Source: Nocardioides sp. GY 10113
Lineage (GTDB): Bacteria; Actinomycetota; Actinomycetes; Propionibacteriales; Nocardioidaceae
Length of the DNA stretch: 64,000 bases
Reading direction: 5' to 3'
Assembly (NCBI RefSeq): GCF_004919105.1
Contig: NZ_STGK01000018.1
Location: 1-64,000 of the forward strand
The position numbers and the translations under genes were made by a program. Of this stretch, positions 25,045 to 32,260 are shown piece after piece (positions within the stretch are counted from its first letter, which is position 1; each line of letters begins with the position of its first letter). The notes beneath the pieces are model-generated. The model was not told the DNA's origin, searched no databases, and saw nothing but the letters and a program-made list of their open reading frames with translations.

Positions 25045-25209
25045 GTGACCGTCACCTGTGACTTCTGCGGTACGACGGCGCCCGGCGAGGCGGCGCCGTT
25101 GACCTGGACGTTCGCCGTGGAGCAGGGACGCCGGCGCTGGTTCTGCGAGTCCTGCTCGCGCTCCCACCTGCGGTCGATGGAGGCCAAGCTCGACAGCGAG
25201 TGGTGGTGA
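25045..25209 (+). CDS. Small zinc-ribbon protein, 54 aa
   Basis: The GTG-initiated 54-aa protein carries two CxxC pairs, Cys5/Cys8 (CDFC) and Cys34/Cys37 (CESC), separated by 25 residues. This is a treble-clef or ribbon zinc site of the kind common in small actinobacterial proteins. The C-terminus is a short charged helix ending in EWW. It has no neighbour in the same operon and converges on the TOMM-E1-like gene. The function is unknown; the leaderless -10 box and strict coding bias support the call. Confidence 0.75.
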   Translation: MTVTCDFCGTTAPGEAAPLTWTFAVEQGRRRWFCESCSRSHLRSMEAKLDSEWW

Positions 25210-25223
25210 CCTGCCGGTCGTCA

Positions 25224-25241
25224 CCGGGCGCGGGCGCCCGG
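25224..25241. terminator. Short hairpin between convergent genes
   Basis: CCGGGCG and CGCCCGG arms with a 4-base loop lie in the 37-base gap. It has no U-tract. Confidence 0.4.
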
Positions 25242-25246
25242 ATCGG

Positions 25247-26119
25247 CTACGCGCCGAACACGGACTGGTCCCACGCGCAGCCGCAGTAGGGATGGCGCAG
25301 CCAGCGCCGCCGGCGCGGCGCGACGCTCGGGGCGTCGGGGCCCGGCACGTCGATCGTGGCCGACCAGGTGGCGGGCTCGCGTCCGTCCGCGAACGTGGCC
25401 AGGTCGCGGACCGCGAGCAGCAGCGTCAGCTGGTCCAGCAGGGGATCGACCGGCTCGGGGAAGCGTGCGGCCGCCACGGCGGCCTGCTCCACCAGGAGCG
25501 GCCGGCGCGGATCGTGCACGGACTCGTGGGCGTCCACGCAGCGCAGGCACGCGGTGCGGCCGGGGACGACGAACGGCCCGACCCGCCGGGTCTCCTCGAG
25601 GCCGCTGACCACCAGGTGCGGGGCGCCCGCTCGGACCAGGTCGTCGACCGTCTCCCGACGGGGTGGTCCGGCGGCCAGCACCAGCCAGGCGATCGCCGAC
25701 CGCTCGCCCAGGGCCAGGCCGGCCTGGGCGAGCAGCGGAGCGATCCGGTCCCGTGAGGCGGGGGTGGCGTCGACCAGGCCGACGACGGCCGGGCGGTCGC
25801 GGGGTGCCGCGCCCGAGGTGGTGAGGTGGCCGTGGGCGCTCAGGCGGGACAGAGCGTCCCGCACCGCGGGGTCCGCGGGGTCCGCAAGCTCCGCGGGATC
25901 CACGACGCCGGCGCCGGGCACCGGCACGTGCCGGGGGTCGAGGGCGGCGAGCAGCGCGCGGATCGCGGGCGTGTCGGCGAGTCGGACGGCGTACCGGTCG
26001 AGGCCGATCTGGAGCGTCGCGGCATCGCGGCGCAGCACCGCTCGTCCCGGCCGCAGTCGGGGGAGGTCACCGTGCGCCCGGCCGGGAGCCCGGTGCGGTG
26101 ACGTCGGCTCCGCGGTCAT
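25247..26119 (-). CDS. Cyclodehydratase/E1-like protein (TOMM leader-binding type), orphan
   Basis: The 290-aa protein resembles the ThiF/E1-like component of thiazole/oxazole-modified peptide (TOMM) cyclodehydratases. The N-terminal part (about 20-110) fits a peptide-clamp wHTH. The rest is a Rossmann-like alpha/beta part without the usual GxGxxG ATP motif, ending in zinc-type cysteines (TACLRCVDAH near 200; YCGCAW near 282). No YcaO gene or precursor peptide lies nearby. The M. tuberculosis gene in this place (Rv3196) is, from memory, a protein of similar length. ATG 26119 is the most likely start, but it lacks a good ribosome site. The role is unknown. Confidence 0.65.
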   Translation of the reverse strand: MTAEPTSPHRAPGRAHGDLPRLRPGRAVLRRDAATLQIGLDRYAVRLADTPAIRALLAALDPRHVPVPGAGVVDPAELADPADPAVRDALSRLSAHGHLTTSGAAPRDRPAVVGLVDATPASRDRIAPLLAQAGLALGERSAIAWLVLAAGPPRRETVDDLVRAGAPHLVVSGLEETRRVGPFVVPGRTACLRCVDAHESVHDPRRPLLVEQAAVAAARFPEPVDPLLDQLTLLLAVRDLATFADGREPATWSATIDVPGPDAPSVAPRRRRWLRHPYCGCAWDQSVFGA

Positions 26120-26180
26120 GGCGGCAAGGGTGGCACCGTCGGACGAGCGTCGCCCGCGCCTCTCCACAGGTCGGAGAAAG

Positions 26181-26220
26181 CCCGAGGGCGGTCCACCGTT
26201 GCCGGTGGACCGCCCTCGGG
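26181..26220 (-). terminator. 17-bp-stem terminator after the DUF5679 gene
   Basis: A perfect 17-bp inverted repeat (26181-26197 and 26204-26220) with a 6-base loop is followed on the minus strand by CTTTCTC. Confidence 0.8.
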
Positions 26221-26236
26221 TGTGGATCGGTGGTGC

Positions 26237-26395
26237 TCAGGCCTTGCCGAGGATCCGGTTGAGGTTGGTGCCACACTCGGGGCAGACGGCCTTGGCCATC
26301 CGGGTGCCCTTCTCGTTGACCTTGACCTCGCCATCGGCCTGACGCTTGGCCTTGCACTTGACGCAGTAGAACTCGCCGCTCCAGGTCTCCGCCAT
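26237..26395 (-). CDS. DUF5679 zinc-ribbon protein, 52 aa
   Basis: The 52-aa protein has Cys11/Cys14 (YCVKC) and Cys38/Cys41 (CPECGTNLNRILG), the pattern of the DUF5679 family of small zinc-ribbon proteins with a basic middle (KAKRQADGEVKV). The start ATG 26395 has AGGAGG seven bases upstream, and a very strong terminator follows, so it is a monocistronic, probably well-expressed gene. The biochemical role is not established. Confidence 0.88.
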   Translation of the reverse strand: MAETWSGEFYCVKCKAKRQADGEVKVNEKGTRMAKAVCPECGTNLNRILGKA

Positions 26396-26519
26396 GACGG
26401 CCTCCTTGCTTATGTTCGTTCGTTCGGTCGTCGCGACGGGGGACATGGGGGAAGCCCGCCGGGGTTCAGCACAGTCCTGAACCTCCACGACCCTACGGCA
26501 CAGTTGTTCAGAGTCGCAG

Positions 26520-26525
26520 TAGCGT
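26520..26525 (+). promoter_or_regulatory. -10 box TAGCGT, leaderless crotonase start
   Basis: TAGCGT precedes ATG 26533 by seven bases. A GTG at 26524 lies inside the box and is therefore unlikely to be the start. Confidence 0.45.
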
Positions 26526-26532
26526 GCCCCGT

Positions 26533-27384
26533 ATGTCGCAAGACTCGTCTTTCGTGTCGTCCTCACCAGCAGTCACGGCCGCCCCGCCTGTCGAGCCCGC
26601 TCTGGAGCACCTGCGGCTCGAGCGGCCGGCCCCCGGCGTCGCGCTGCTGGTGCTGGACCTGCCCGACCTGCGCAACGCGATGAGCCAGGAGATGACCGCC
26701 TCCTGGGTGCGCGCGATCGACCACCTCGCGGCCGACCCGGACCTGCGGGTCGTCGTCGTCACCGGCGAGGGACGGGCCTTCACCTCCGGCGGCAACACCG
26801 CGTGGCTGGCCGAGGGCGCCGAGGGCGGTGTGGACGGCCTGCGAAAGCGGATGCTGCCCTTCTACCGAGCCTGGCTCTCGGTGCGCCGCCTCGAGGTGCC
26901 GACGATCGCGGCGATCAACGGCCCGGCGATCGGCGCCGGACTCTGCCTGGCGCTGGCCTGCGACATCCGGTACGCCGCCCGCGGCGCGCGGATGGGCGTG
27001 CCGTTCGTGAAGCTCGGGCTCCATCCCGGGATGGCCGGCACCTACTTGCTGCCGGACGTGGTCGGACCGTCGGCTGCCCGTGACCTGATGCTCACCGGCC
27101 GGCTGGTCGACGCCGACGAGGCGCTCGGGCTGGGGCTGGTCTCGCGGGTGATCGAGCCGGAGGCCTTCCTGTCGACCGTGCTGGAGACCGCCGCGGAGAT
27201 CGCTGCCACGGCGCCGATCGCGAGCCGGCTGACCAAGGGCGCGCTGCAGCGGGGCCACGCCGACCTCGAGGCCTGCTTGGCCTGGGAGTCACTGGCGCAG
27301 CCGGTCACGCTCGCCACCGAGGATCTCCAGGAGGGGATCCGGGCGGTGCAGGAGAAGCGCGCCCCGGTCTTCCACGGCCGCTGA
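26533..27384 (+). CDS. Enoyl-CoA hydratase/isomerase (crotonase) family protein
   Basis: The 283-aa protein has the crotonase oxyanion-hole strands TSGGNTAWL and INGPAIGAGLCLAL, plus the LGLHPGMAGTYLLPDVVG loop. By eye, the two glutamates of true enoyl-CoA hydratases are missing. The position of rat Glu144 is Cys in GAGLCLA, and that of Glu164 is Phe in GVPFVKLG. It should still bind an acyl-CoA and stabilise an enolate, but a hydratase reaction is doubtful. ATG 26533 is chosen from the leaderless promoter; the first 25 residues are a low-complexity Ser/Pro tail. Confidence 0.88.
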   Translation: MSQDSSFVSSSPAVTAAPPVEPALEHLRLERPAPGVALLVLDLPDLRNAMSQEMTASWVRAIDHLAADPDLRVVVVTGEGRAFTSGGNTAWLAEGAEGGVDGLRKRMLPFYRAWLSVRRLEVPTIAAINGPAIGAGLCLALACDIRYAARGARMGVPFVKLGLHPGMAGTYLLPDVVGPSAARDLMLTGRLVDADEALGLGLVSRVIEPEAFLSTVLETAAEIAATAPIASRLTKGALQRGHADLEACLAWESLAQPVTLATEDLQEGIRAVQEKRAPVFHGR

Positions 27385-27434
27385 GCAGCGCGAGTCGGCC
27401 GGAGCTGTCGGCGACTCGCGCCCGGAACGAGGAA

Positions 27435-27502
27435 GAGGCCCCCGGTCTGCCGCCGACGTTTGCCTTCCCCTTGCGAACGTCTGCGGGCCAACCGGGGGCC
27501 TC
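27435..27502. other. Long imperfect hairpin of unknown role
   Basis: The 68-base element has an outer perfect 12-bp stem (27435-27446 with 27491-27502). Inside it are CCGC/GCGG (27450-27453 with 27483-27486) and a 9-bp inner stem (27455-27463 with 27473-27481, one G-U) closed by a 9-base loop CTTCCCCTT. No U-tract follows on the plus strand; the minus strand has TTCCTCGTT after it. It lies in a 417-base gene-free gap (27385-27801) that otherwise holds DnaA-box-like sites. Confidence 0.65.
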
Positions 27503-27560
27503 GTCTGTGCAGAACCGTAGGAACACGGCGACGCCGCGTCAATGCCCAACATTTCCCAGC

Positions 27561-27778
27561 TGTGGACAGACCTGTGGATTTCGCTGTGGACGGTGCGGAA
27601 ACTCCGTGGATAGGCAGCCGGTGGCCTGGGGGAAGCCGGTGGAGAACCAGTGCCTGTTTCGGCGTACGAGCAGGTGGGGGCCGGGCTGGGCCGGCCCCGT
27701 AGGCTTGTATGACCTGCACCGATGCGTCCGGAGCGGGTCGAGGGTGGCGCGGGAGAGTCATCCACCGCCTGTGGATAA
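27561..27778. promoter_or_regulatory. Second cluster of DnaA-box-like sites
   Basis: Three sites in the same orientation and exactly 12 bases apart are at 27561 (TGTGGACAG), 27573 (TGTGGATTT) and 27585 (TGTGGACGG). CGTGGATAG follows at 27605, and an exact consensus TGTGGATAA at 27770-27778. They lie upstream of the PHP-domain gene. Confidence 0.5.
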
Positions 27779-27801
27779 GAAAGTGTTCGGGGGTGGTCGG
27801 C

Positions 27802-28854
27802 GTGTCGGGACAGCGGCCGGCCGAGCCCTACGACGGAACCCCCGTCGCCGCGCTGCGCCGGATCGCCTTCCTACTGGAGCGGGGCCGCGCCGACAGCTAC
27901 AAGGTCAAGGCCTTCCGGCGGGCGGCGTCGGCGATCCTGCCGCTGCCGCCCGAGGAGGTCGCGGCGGCGGCCGCCGCCGGCACGCTGACGGACCTGCCCG
28001 GGATCGGCGCCAGCACCGCGAAGGTGATCGCGGCCGCCGTGGCGGGGGAGATGCCCGAGCGGCTGGCCGCCGCCGAGGCGGAGTACGGAGCGCCGCTGAC
28101 CGCCGGCGGTGCTCACCTGCGCTCGTTGCTCCGCGGCGACCTGCACTCCCACTCCGACTGGTCCGACGGCGGCTCGCCGATCGAGGAGATGGCGATGACC
28201 GCGCTGGAGCTCGGCCACGAGTACCTGGTGCTGACCGATCACTCGCCGCGGCTCAAGGTCGCCCGGGGACTCAGCGCGGAACGGCTGGCGCGCCAGCTCG
28301 ACGTCGTCGACGCCGTCAACGACCACCTGGCCGGGTCGGGCTTCACGCTGCTGAAGGGGATCGAGGTCGACATCCTCGAGGACGGCGGCCTGGATCAGTC
28401 CCCGGCGATGCTGGAGCGGCTGGAGGTCCGGGTCGCCAGCGTCCACTCGAAGCTGGCGATGGATCCCGCGGCGATGACCCGACGGATGGTGGCGGCGGTC
28501 CGGAACCCCTTCACCAACGTGCTCGGTCACTGCACCGGTCGACTGGTCACCGGCAACCGCGGCACGCGGGCCGAGTCGCGGTTCGATGCGCGAGCCGTCT
28601 TCGAGGCGTGCGCGGAGGAGGGGGTGGCGGTCGAGATCAACTCCCGGCCCGAGCGGCGCGACCCGCCGACGAGGCTGCTCGAGCTCGCGCGGGACGTCGG
28701 CTGCCTGTTCTCCATCGACAGCGACGCCCACGCACCGGGACAGCTGGACTTCCCGGTGCTGGGCTGCGAGCGCGCCGAGGCCGCCGGCATCGAATCCGAA
28801 CGAATTGTCAACACCTGGCGAAAGAGCCGCTTGTTGGACTGGGCCAGGCCCTAG
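27802..28854 (+). CDS. PHP-domain protein with helix-hairpin-helix region (PolX C-terminal-like)
   Basis: This protein of about 350 aa has an N-terminal HhH-type part (YKVKAFRRAASAI and LTDLPGIGASTAKVI, residues 30-75). A PHP phosphoesterase domain follows, with metal motifs DLHSHSDWSDG, LTDHS, VASVHSK, GHCTGR and SIDSDAHA. This is the C-terminal half of family X DNA polymerases without the polymerase domain. It is expected to be a metal-dependent phosphoesterase or 3'-exonuclease acting on DNA ends or nucleotides. The start is uncertain between GTG 27802, GTG 27793 and ATG 27709; the domain begins just after 27802. Its stop codon forms part of the next gene's promoter. Confidence 0.85.
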   Translation: MSGQRPAEPYDGTPVAALRRIAFLLERGRADSYKVKAFRRAASAILPLPPEEVAAAAAAGTLTDLPGIGASTAKVIAAAVAGEMPERLAAAEAEYGAPLTAGGAHLRSLLRGDLHSHSDWSDGGSPIEEMAMTALELGHEYLVLTDHSPRLKVARGLSAERLARQLDVVDAVNDHLAGSGFTLLKGIEVDILEDGGLDQSPAMLERLEVRVASVHSKLAMDPAAMTRRMVAAVRNPFTNVLGHCTGRLVTGNRGTRAESRFDARAVFEACAEEGVAVEINSRPERRDPPTRLLELARDVGCLFSIDSDAHAPGQLDFPVLGCERAEAAGIESERIVNTWRKSRLLDWARP

Positions 28855-28857
28855 GGT
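28852..28857 (+). promoter_or_regulatory. -10 box TAGGGT overlapping the PHP stop codon
   Basis: TAGGGT begins with the TAG stop of the PHP gene and precedes ATG 28865 by seven bases, giving a leaderless start. Confidence 0.5.
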
Positions 28858-28864
28858 CGAACGC

Positions 28865-29257
28865 ATGACCGAAACCCGTCGTCCAGCGCGTCGCGGCCAG
28901 CAGGCCGAGGCGGACGAACTGCTGATGCGGCGGGCCGTGGAGCTCAGCGACCTCTACCTGGGCGGTCTGGCTCAGCCGGAGTCGGTGCGCTGGGTCTCCA
29001 ACCAGCGGACGCGGTGGGGCTCCTGCACGCCGGGGGACCGCAGCATCCGACTCTCCGAGCGCCTCACGCGGATGCCCGACTGGGTGGTGGACTACGTCCT
29101 GGTCCACGAGCTGGCCCACCTGCTGGAGCCGCAGCACGACGACAAGTTCTGGGCCTGGGTCAGCCACTACCCGCTGGCGGAGAAGGCGAAGGGCTACCTG
29201 ATCGGCTGGTCCGACGCCAGCCGCGTCCCGCACCCGCCGGCCGACCACTCCGGCTGA
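28865..29257 (+). CDS. YgjP-like M48-type metallopeptidase (DUF45)
   Basis: The 130-aa protein is a minimal YgjP/WLM-type zinc peptidase. HELAH at 81-85 supplies two histidines and the catalytic Glu82. His91 in LEPQHDDKFW is the likely third ligand. Before it stand VSNQRTRWGSCT and IRLSERL, both conserved in the family. There is no signal peptide or membrane helix, so it is cytosolic, and the substrate is unknown. It is shorter than typical YgjP (about 230-240 aa), lacking the N-terminal half. Confidence 0.88.
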   Translation: MTETRRPARRGQQAEADELLMRRAVELSDLYLGGLAQPESVRWVSNQRTRWGSCTPGDRSIRLSERLTRMPDWVVDYVLVHELAHLLEPQHDDKFWAWVSHYPLAEKAKGYLIGWSDASRVPHPPADHSG

Positions 29258-29306
29258 GCCGGCGACCGCGCCGGGGCGGCTGGGCTGAGGTTGGTCGGCC
29301 GGGCGC

Positions 29307-29870
29307 TCAGGTGCCGACCAGCGCGGCGCGCGCCCACCCGATCAGCCGCAGCATGCTCGGCTCCAGGTCGGGCAGGTCGTCGACCGGCCACCAGCGCAGC
29401 GCCAGCGACTCCTCGCTGACCGCCTCCTGGGCGCCCGCCGGCGCCAGGGCGGCATAGCGCACGTCGAGGTGGCTGACGCCGCCGCGCGGGTCGCAGAACG
29501 GCACCACGTGCACGTCCAGCTGCAGCGGCACCGGGTGCAGGTCCAGGTCGCCGATGCCCGACTCCTCCCGGGCCTCGCGCAGCGCCACCGAGGCCAGCGT
29601 CGGATCGCCGACCTCCGCGTGCCCGCCGAAGTGGAACCAGCGGCCGGCCTTGCGGTGCAGGTTGAGCAGCACCCGCTCGCCGGCCTCGTCCAGGACCAGC
29701 GTGCCGGCGGTCAGGTGGTCGGGGTACGCCGAGCGCCACATCCCGTCCGGCTCCGCGGCGAGCAGCGCGACGAACCGCTCCCGCAGCGCGTGCTGCTCCT
29801 CGGTCGGCGGGGTCCAGGCGCGCAGGGTCGCGAGCGCGTCGGCGTGCAGGTCCGCCCGGTGGTCGGTCAC
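29307..29870 (-). CDS. Nudix hydrolase
   Basis: The 187-aa protein has the Nudix box GGHAEVGDPTLASVALREAREESGI (G-x5-E-x7-RE-x2-EE-x-G), preceded by GTLVLDEAGERVLLNLHRKAGRW. The N-terminal 45 residues are helical. The nucleotide substrate is not predictable. GTG 29870 is the start, 11 bases after the stop of the metalloprotease-like gene on the same strand, so they form an operon. Confidence 0.9.
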   Translation of the reverse strand: MTDHRADLHADALATLRAWTPPTEEQHALRERFVALLAAEPDGMWRSAYPDHLTAGTLVLDEAGERVLLNLHRKAGRWFHFGGHAEVGDPTLASVALREAREESGIGDLDLHPVPLQLDVHVVPFCDPRGGVSHLDVRYAALAPAGAQEAVSEESLALRWWPVDDLPDLEPSMLRLIGWARAALVGT

Positions 29871-29881
29871 CGGAGGCGGGC

Positions 29882-31219
29882 TCAGGCGGTCGGCTCGTCG
29901 CCGGCGGGGGAGTCGTCCCCGTCGGTCGGGCCGGCCGGGCCGTCGAGGAGCTTGCGCAGCTCGGCGTCGAAGTCCTCGGCCGAGAGCTCCTCGGGTGCGG
30001 TGGCCTCGGCGCGGAAGGAGAGCGGGTCGTCGAGGTCCGCGGCGGTCGGCAGCAGGTCGGGGTGCATCCACACGCCGTCGCGGGCCTCCTCGCCGGACCG
30101 GGCGCGCAGCCCGCCCCACAGCGTCGAGGCGTCGCGGAGCCGGCGCGGGCGCAGCTCCAGGCCGACCAGCGCGGCGAAGGTCTGCTCGGCCGGACCGCCG
30201 GCGGCGCGGCGGCGGCGGACCGCCTCGCGCAGCTGGGCGGCCGTGGGCATCCGCTGGGCGGTGGCCTGGCCGACGACCTCGTCGACCCAGCCCTCGACCA
30301 GGGCGAGCGCGATCTCCAGGCGCGACAGCGCGGCCTCCTGGGCCGGGGTCTTCGGCGGGTCGAAGAGCCCGCCCTCGAGCAGCGACTGCATCGACTCGAG
30401 GTTGCTCGGGTCGATGCCGCGCAGCTGCTCCTGCATCCGCTCCTGGATCTGCGAGGCGTTCAGCTCCAGGCCGCGGGCGTAGTCGGTGACCGCACCGATC
30501 AGGTAGTCGCGCAGCCAGGAGACGTTGGCGAAGAGACGCTGGTGGGCGGCCTCGCGCAGGGCGAGGTAGAGGACCACGTCCTCCTCGCTCACGCCGAGGC
30601 CCTCGGCGAACGCGCGCACGTTGGTCAGCACCAGGGCGGCCTTGCCGGGCGCGCCGAGGGGCAGGCCCACGTCGGAGGCGGTGAGCACCTCGCCGGCGAG
30701 GGCGCCCAGGCCCTGTCCGACCTGGCTGGCCATCATCGCCCCGACCGCCTGGCCGAGGATGCCGAGGATCGGGCCGGCGGTGGCGCGCATCTCCTCGGGC
30801 AGCGCGTTGCCGACGCCGGCCACGGAGGTCGCCGCGATCGGCTCGACCAGCACCTTCCAGACGGGCTGCGTCTCCACCAGCCACTCCGCGCGGCTCCAGG
30901 CGGCGGTGGTGGTCACCCCGGACGGGAACGCGGTGGCGGTGTCGAGCCAGTGGTCGGCGAGCTGGACCGCGTCGGCGACCCGGTCGGACTCGCGGCTGGT
31001 CGGGAACGGGTCGGGCTCCTGGGCGACCGCCTGGCGCGCGATGTCGCCCGCGGCCTGCCAGTTCAGGGGGCCGTCGTGGGGCTGCATCAGCGACTGCAGT
31101 TGCTGGAAGAAGGCCTGGCCGCCTCCCGGGCCGCCGAACGCTCCGCCGAGCGCGCCGAAGAGCTGCTCGAACGGGGTGCCCTTGAACGGGTTCGGCTGGT
31201 CGGAATCGCCGGTGCTCAT
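29882..31219 (-). CDS. Zinc-dependent metalloprotease-like protein (TIGR03624, Rv3195-like)
   Basis: The 445-aa protein belongs to the actinobacterial zinc-dependent metalloprotease family of Rv3195. The family motif YLALREAAHQRLFANVSWL holds E-A-A-H-x-R rather than HExxH, near residue 225. The N-terminus is Gly/Phe-rich (FGALGGAFGGPGGG) and the C-terminus acidic and disordered. Proteolysis has not, to my knowledge, been well proven for this family. The gene is divergent from moaE and has a leaderless promoter. In mycobacteria it is next to the PDZ protease and whiB7, as here. Confidence 0.85.
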   Translation of the reverse strand: MSTGDSDQPNPFKGTPFEQLFGALGGAFGGPGGGQAFFQQLQSLMQPHDGPLNWQAAGDIARQAVAQEPDPFPTSRESDRVADAVQLADHWLDTATAFPSGVTTTAAWSRAEWLVETQPVWKVLVEPIAATSVAGVGNALPEEMRATAGPILGILGQAVGAMMASQVGQGLGALAGEVLTASDVGLPLGAPGKAALVLTNVRAFAEGLGVSEEDVVLYLALREAAHQRLFANVSWLRDYLIGAVTDYARGLELNASQIQERMQEQLRGIDPSNLESMQSLLEGGLFDPPKTPAQEAALSRLEIALALVEGWVDEVVGQATAQRMPTAAQLREAVRRRRAAGGPAEQTFAALVGLELRPRRLRDASTLWGGLRARSGEEARDGVWMHPDLLPTAADLDDPLSFRAEATAPEELSAEDFDAELRKLLDGPAGPTDGDDSPAGDEPTA

Positions 31220-31225
31220 GGCTCG

Positions 31226-31231
31226 AATCTA
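31226..31231 (-). promoter_or_regulatory. -10 box TAGATT, leaderless metalloprotease start
   Basis: On the minus strand TAGATT precedes ATG 31219 by six bases. Confidence 0.5.
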
Positions 31232-31332
31232 CGCGGAGTCGCCAACCGGGCGCGAGGCGAGGCGGGGGTCCTCGGGCGTGTCCCCCAGGACCGCGCCTGC
31301 TGCGCGACGATGCCGACATGGGAGACACGCCC

Positions 31333-31338
31333 TAGGCT
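31333..31338 (+). promoter_or_regulatory. -10 box TAGGCT, leaderless moaE start
   Basis: TAGGCT precedes ATG 31345 by six bases. Confidence 0.55.
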
Positions 31339-31344
31339 GCCTCC

Positions 31345-31773
31345 ATGCCGCACCCCGCCGTACGCCTGGCCGCGATCAGTGAGGAGCCGCTGTCGGTGCC
31401 CGACGTGCTCGACCACCTGGAGGACCCCACGGCGGGTGGCCTGGTGCTGTTCGTGGGCCGGGTCCGCGACCACGACAACGGCGCGGGCGTGAAGGCCCTC
31501 GCCTACTCCGCGCACCCCAGTGCGCTGGAGCGCCTGCGCGACGTCTGCGACCGGGTCGCCGAGGAGTACGACGTGACCGGGCTGGCCGCCGTGCACCGCG
31601 TCGGCGACCTCGCCGTGGGCGACCTCGCGGTGGTGGTGGCGGCCGTGGCCGCCCACCGCGGGTCCTCGTTCGACGCCAGCCGGGCGCTGATCGACACCCT
31701 CAAGGCCGAGGTCCCGATCTGGAAGCACCAGTCGTTCACCGACGGCACCGAGGAGTGGGTCGGCGCACCCTGA
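31345..31773 (+). CDS. moaE: Molybdopterin synthase catalytic subunit MoaE
   Basis: The 142-aa protein has the MoaE blocks GGLVLFVGRVRDHD, LAYSAHPSALERL, AAVHRVGDLAVGD and the active-site LKAEVPIWKHQSF with the catalytic lysines. With MoaD thiocarboxylate it inserts the dithiolene sulfurs into precursor Z. MoeZ, which charges MoaD, is 27 kb away in this window; moaD and moaA-C are not here. It is leaderless and divergent from the zinc-protease-like gene. Confidence 0.95.
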   Translation: MPHPAVRLAAISEEPLSVPDVLDHLEDPTAGGLVLFVGRVRDHDNGAGVKALAYSAHPSALERLRDVCDRVAEEYDVTGLAAVHRVGDLAVGDLAVVVAAVAAHRGSSFDASRALIDTLKAEVPIWKHQSFTDGTEEWVGAP

Positions 31774-31816
31774 CGCGCACCCGGCGCGCCGCGCCTCCAA
31801 CCTCCCGGCCCGGGCC

Positions 31817-31822
31817 TACTGT
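31817..31822 (+). promoter_or_regulatory. -10 box TACTGT, leaderless start of the 116-aa gene
   Basis: TACTGT precedes GTG 31829 by six bases. Confidence 0.45.
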
Positions 31823-31828
31823 CGTGGC

Positions 31829-32179
31829 GTGGAGATCCTGCTCTGGCTGGCCCCGGCCGTCGTCGTCACTGCCGTGACGGCGCTGTGGGTGGCATGGTGG
31901 GGGCGTCAGGACCGGGTCCATCGGCCCGTCGACGCCGAGACCGCGGCGCGACGCCTCGGCGAGGCGCTGGAGCGCGAGCAGCGGCGCCGGCCGGGGTATG
32001 CGGCCGAGCGCCGCTCGCCGGATCGCGTCAGCGGGGTGGCGCTGCGTCCCTCGCGCTCGCGACCGGTGCTGCTCGACGCGGCCGAGCCGCCCCAGCTGCA
32101 GGCCCAGCAGCAGGCCCAGCCGGGAGCGGACACCCCGCAGCACCGCTCCGCCGGCGGTCACGGCCGCCGGGCGTCCTGA
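31829..32179 (+). CDS. Small membrane-anchored hypothetical protein, 116 aa
   Basis: A GTG-initiated protein with one N-terminal transmembrane helix (LLWLAPAVVVTAVTALWVAWW, about 3-25), followed by a basic helix (AETAARRLGEALEREQRRR) and a Gln/Ala/Pro-rich disordered tail. No family is recognised. It lies between moaE and the PDZ protease on the same strand, and its own -10 box suggests independent transcription. It is an N-in or N-out anchor with a cytosolic basic tail by the positive-inside rule. Confidence 0.7.
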   Translation: MEILLWLAPAVVVTAVTALWVAWWGRQDRVHRPVDAETAARRLGEALEREQRRRPGYAAERRSPDRVSGVALRPSRSRPVLLDAAEPPQLQAQQQAQPGADTPQHRSAGGHGRRAS

Positions 32180-32260
32180 CCGCGCCCCCCGGCTGAGCAG
32201 CAAGGATGGGTCTCCGCCCCCTCCCGCGCCGTCTTGGCGCCGGATGAGAGGGTAGGCGCC

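Noticed and set aside
27435..27502. 6C small RNA
   Set aside because: That motif needs two hairpins with runs of six or more C in the loops; here there is one hairpin with four C.
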